64,000 bases of DNA from Psychrobacillus sp. OK032. Lineage in GTDB: Bacteria; Bacillota; Bacilli; Bacillales_A; Planococcaceae. Where the stretch lies: positions 248,001 to 312,000 of the forward strand of contig NZ_FOGY01000001.1 of NCBI RefSeq assembly GCF_900111345.1. The letters run 5' to 3'. This document shows positions 61,562-64,000 of this stretch, piece after piece; position 1 is the first letter of the stretch; each line of letters opens with the position of its first letter. A program made the translations under genes and the position numbers. The notes beneath the pieces are model-generated. The model had not been told where the DNA came from, did no database searches, and worked only from the letters and a program-made list of their open reading frames with translations.

Positions 61562-62728
61562 TTATACTTTTGTTTTTTCATGCTTAACAAACATAGATAC
61601 ATTCATCAATATCCCAATTGCAGCGGATAATATTATGATAGAAGTTCCTCCGTAACTTATAAAAGGAAGTGGAACTCCTGTAAGTGGGATTATCCCTAAC
61701 ATTCCCCCTAAGTTTACGAATGTTTGAAATCCGATAATACTAGACATACCAGCAGCAATCATACGAGCTTGTGGATCTCTTGTAGATAAGGCAATCATGA
61801 TTCCCTTCAATACAATAAAAAACAATCCGCATAAGACTATTAATACCCCAATAAGTCCAAGCTCTTCTGCTATAATAGCCATTATAAAATCTGTATGAGG
61901 TTCAGGCAAGTATCCAAACTTCTGATTGGAATTTCCTAACCCTAATCCCTTTAAACCACCTGAGCCTATCGCGATATATCCGTTCACAATTTGAAAACCA
62001 TAATCCAGCTCGTACTCAAACGGATTAAAAAATGCTTCTAATCGTCCAAGTCTGCGTGGAGTTATAAAGGTATCCTTCATGATATATATCGCGAATAATC
62101 CCATTGTTATAACTATACCAATTAATCCAACAAGTTTGGAAAAAGATTTTATTTTTATTCCACTAGCTGCTATAACTGAAATCGCTACAAAACTAATAAT
62201 CAATGTATTTCCAACATCTGTCTCCATCATGATAAGTACAAAAACAAATAATAATACTATTATTGGAGGTCCTACCGATTCATTTAGTTTATTCAGCGTA
62301 CCATTTTCATATTTTTTCGTGAAAATCCCAGCAAAATATAAAACAATTACTATTTTTGCAATTTCTGAAGGTTGCACATTACCGAATCCTAAATGGATCC
62401 AACTTTGAGATCCACTGGCTCCTCCAGTTCCTATAAAATGCACAAGTATTAATAATGTAAACATAACAAAAAGCATCAATTGCATCATAAAGCGTCTTTT
62501 ATAGTGTTTATATGGAAAAAAGGCAGTTAAAAAAAATACCGGTAATGCTAATGCTAAGTTTTTCTTTTGTTTGTCAAAAAAATAATCAGGCTCCCAGCCA
62601 TAATTAAGGACCGACCAACCCATACTAGCACTATAAATCATTACTAATCCAAACAAACATAATGCTAAGTATACAAAAAACAGCGGGTAATCAAAGTTTC
62701 TAAAAAATCTCTTCAAATATGGAATCAT
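61562..62728 (-). CDS. ftsW: Division SEDS glycosyltransferase FtsW
   Basis: Septal peptidoglycan polymerase of the SEDS family, partner of Pbp2B. The 388-residue protein has ten helices and motifs GGASGSQSWIHLGFGNVQPS, FNPFEYELDYGFQIV, YLPEPHTDFIMAIIAEE and LPFISYGGTSI. Its intact first helix and normal ATG contrast with the spoVE copy at 16033. Position beside pyc corresponds to B. subtilis ftsW (ylaO). Confidence 0.96.
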   Translation of the reverse strand: MIPYLKRFFRNFDYPLFFVYLALCLFGLVMIYSASMGWSVLNYGWEPDYFFDKQKKNLALALPVFFLTAFFPYKHYKRRFMMQLMLFVMFTLLILVHFIGTGGASGSQSWIHLGFGNVQPSEIAKIVIVLYFAGIFTKKYENGTLNKLNESVGPPIIVLLFVFVLIMMETDVGNTLIISFVAISVIAASGIKIKSFSKLVGLIGIVITMGLFAIYIMKDTFITPRRLGRLEAFFNPFEYELDYGFQIVNGYIAIGSGGLKGLGLGNSNQKFGYLPEPHTDFIMAIIAEELGLIGVLIVLCGLFFIVLKGIMIALSTRDPQARMIAAGMSSIIGFQTFVNLGGMLGIIPLTGVPLPFISYGGTSIIILSAAIGILMNVSMFVKHEKTKV

Positions 62729-62752
62729 GTCAAAACCTCTATTTCTCCGTTA

Positions 62753-62791
62753 GAAAAAAAAACTCAAACAGTAAACTTCGTTTGAGTTTTA
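62753..62791 (-). terminator. Terminator of ylaN
   Basis: Minus strand AAAACTCAAAC / GTTTGAGTTTT hairpin followed by a long T run, between ylaN and ftsW. Confidence 0.88.
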
Positions 62792-62794
62792 TTA

Positions 62795-63076
62795 TTATTT
62801 TTCTGTATGGATATCATGTAAAACGGATAACTCTTGTTCTAGTGAGGCAATAATTTCTTTTCCTTCACTTTTCTCTAAAAGTCCAAGTTTGACCGCAAAA
62901 TCGATTTCGCGCGATAGTCCAAACATTTGTGTATCCAAAACCTCTTCGTAAAGTGGACATTGAGGCATCGTTAAGTTGTCCATTTGAACTTTTATTAGTT
63001 GTGCAATCTTTTCCGCATCTTTTTTTAAAAGTTCTAATGCTTTTTCTTGATAGGAAAGCTGTATCTTAGTATCCAT
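62795..63076 (-). CDS. ylaN: YlaN (UPF0358 family)
   Basis: A 93-residue helical protein, [20 protein letters not shown] and [20 protein letters not shown], typical of YlaN. The protein is implicated in iron homeostasis in B. subtilis and Staphylococcus, where it counters the Fur repressor. Its place upstream of ftsW is conserved. Confidence 0.93.
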   Translation of the reverse strand: MDTKIQLSYQEKALELLKKDAEKIAQLIKVQMDNLTMPQCPLYEEVLDTQMFGLSREIDFAVKLGLLEKSEGKEIIASLEQELSVLHDIHTEK

Positions 63077-63252
63077 GAGGACGCCCCCATTATTCTGATT
63101 TCTACTTATTTACCTCCCTAAAGTGTATCTTTTGAAGAGAAAAAATGCAAGTGTTCTCTCATCATAGTTTTAAAAAAGTGAAATATTCTTTAGATATTTT
63201 CATTTTAGCGATATACTAAGTTAGATTAGAGAGATTAGAGGAGGCAATTTCA

Positions 63253-63750
63253 TTGGAATTTATTATCCCTATTATAGGTGCAGTTAAATTTACTATTACG
63301 CTTGATCCAACTGTTTGGATTTTTGATGATCGGAAAATTGATTTAGATGAATTTTTCTCAGGAGAATATGAATATAAAGATGAGTTAGAGGAATATACAA
63401 AAGTGACGTCTGCCCATTGGTCACGTGAAATTATAGAAGGCTCTACTGTTCCTCCTACTTTACAATCAGAGAAAAAGTATGAGCGTACAAAAGTATTAAC
63501 TAGCTCATATGGTGTGGAACTTAAATCGTTTATCCTTAACGCAGAACCGCTACCAGAAGCTTCGAAGTTAATTATTGAAACAATAGAGGGTGAGCACAGC
63601 TTCACATTAAACGAATTAGATACTTTATTACTAAAATTTAGTCATAAAGGGAAACCACTTCGTGAGGATGGCCCTGTGCATGTTATTAAAAAAGATGGTT
63701 CTAATATAAATAATCCGATCAAATTTGTTACAGCATTTCGTATTGAATAG
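63253..63750 (+). CDS. Conserved hypothetical protein (possibly YlaL-like)
   Basis: A 165-residue soluble protein starting MEFIIPIIGAVKFTITLDP with DPTVWIFDDRKIDLDEFF, an acidic region, and FTLNELDTLLLKFSHKGKPL toward the end. TTG start eight bases after GAGGAGG. I recall similar proteins near ylaN in other Planococcaceae and place it tentatively with YlaL; function unknown. It is divergent from ylaN and eleven bases upstream of the ylaI-like gene. Confidence 0.75.
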   Translation: MEFIIPIIGAVKFTITLDPTVWIFDDRKIDLDEFFSGEYEYKDELEEYTKVTSAHWSREIIEGSTVPPTLQSEKKYERTKVLTSSYGVELKSFILNAEPLPEASKLIIETIEGEHSFTLNELDTLLLKFSHKGKPLREDGPVHVIKKDGSNINNPIKFVTAFRIE

Positions 63751-63761
63751 GAGTTGACTTT

Positions 63762-63965
63762 ATGAAAGTACAATGTGTCATGTGTGAACGAATAGACATA
63801 CTCTCCGATGATCTGCCATTAGCGAAAAAGTTAAGAAATCGGCTGATCCACACATACATGTGTCCGGTTTGTCATGATCGTATCGAAGAAAAAACAAATG
63901 CTCGTTTAGCTACCGGCAAGTTCATTTTCTACAAAACGTCCAAACTAATCGATAATGAGTTTTAG
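63762..63965 (+). CDS. ylaI: YlaI-family (DUF2197) small zinc-binding-like protein
   Basis: A 67-residue protein with two CxxC pairs (CVMCERI and CPVCHDRI) that probably bind zinc, separated by LAKKLRNRLIHTYM, and ending RLATGKFIFYKTSKL. These features match the YlaI family of Bacillales. Function unknown. GGAG precedes the ATG and it is likely cotranscribed with the gene upstream. Confidence 0.82.
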   Translation: MKVQCVMCERIDILSDDLPLAKKLRNRLIHTYMCPVCHDRIEEKTNARLATGKFIFYKTSKLIDNEF

Positions 63966-63968
63966 TAT

Positions 63969-64000
63969 AAACAAATAATAGGACACTTTCTGTTGAAATT
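63969..64000 (+). terminator. Beginning of a terminator-like repeat, cut by the window end
   Basis: AAACAAATAATAGGAC followed by ACTTTCTGTTGAAATT matches the start and first stem arm of the ctaA terminator at 57811. The second arm lies outside the window. Confidence 0.55.

Noticed and set aside
63216-63605. 129-codon minus-strand ORF opposite the gene at 63253
   Set aside because: Serine-rich shadow frame; the plus-strand gene has a ribosome binding site, family-like sequence and operon context.

Overview
This is a low-GC Gram-positive chromosome segment from a spore-forming member of the Bacillales. Gene content and order follow the Bacillus subtilis ylaI-to-ileS region almost completely (ylaI, ylaN, ftsW, pycA, ctaA/ctaB-G, ylbC, ylbF-ylbN, rpmF, rsfA, panE, bshC, mraZ, dcw cluster, spoIIGA-sigE-sigG, ylm cluster, divIVA, ileS). 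Protein style, the short dcw cluster and the families of intergenic repeats suggest a Planococcaceae genus such as Psychrobacillus, Lysinibacillus or Sporosarcina. That placement is inference; no rRNA is present.

Layout. 1-10500: ileS with a T-box leader, divIVA, ylmH, a decayed IS200/IS605 piece, ylmG-sepF-ylmE-ylmC, then sigG, sigE and spoIIGA. 10500-25800: division and wall cluster on the minus strand (mraZ-rsmH-ftsL-pbpB-spoVD-mraY-murD-spoVE-divIB-ylxW-ylxX-sbp-ftsA-ftsZ). It lacks murE, murG and murB at their usual places. 26100-34500: bshC, a DUF3397-like gene, panE, a partial acyl-CoA carboxylase module, rsfA, a crotonase, rpmF, ylbN. 34600-43500: tmcAL, ylbL, ylbJ, coaD, rsmD, two poorly known proteins, ylbG, a glycerophosphodiesterase, ylbF. 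43600-46400: a thioesterase, then a divergent pair made of a MurE ligase and an aspartokinase lacking its regulatory domains. 47100-50000: ylbC, a YugN-like gene and a permease-like membrane protein. 50000-57800: the caa3 oxidase cluster ctaM-G-F-E-D-C-B with divergent ctaA. 58100-64000: pyruvate carboxylase, ftsW, ylaN and two divergent small genes.

Two aspects stand out. First, the murE/aspartokinase pair has a DNPR (diaminopimelate-type) MurE, an aspartokinase truncated to its catalytic domain, and sigma-E/sigma-K-like promoter motifs in the shared intergenic region. I propose a mother-cell module that makes diaminopimelate-containing cortex precursors in an organism whose vegetative wall may use another diamino acid. 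Second, three families of intergenic repeats (A, B, C) recur. Family B starts exactly at the TAA stop codon of the preceding gene in all four copies and has hairpins with compensatory base changes. Family C brackets two genes that interrupt the B. subtilis gene order.

Several sporulation genes (spoVE, spoVD and the murE here) lack an ordinary start codon where the reading frame and ribosome binding site predict one. These could be unusual start codons, decay, or sequence errors. All searches and comparisons were done from memory and by eye.
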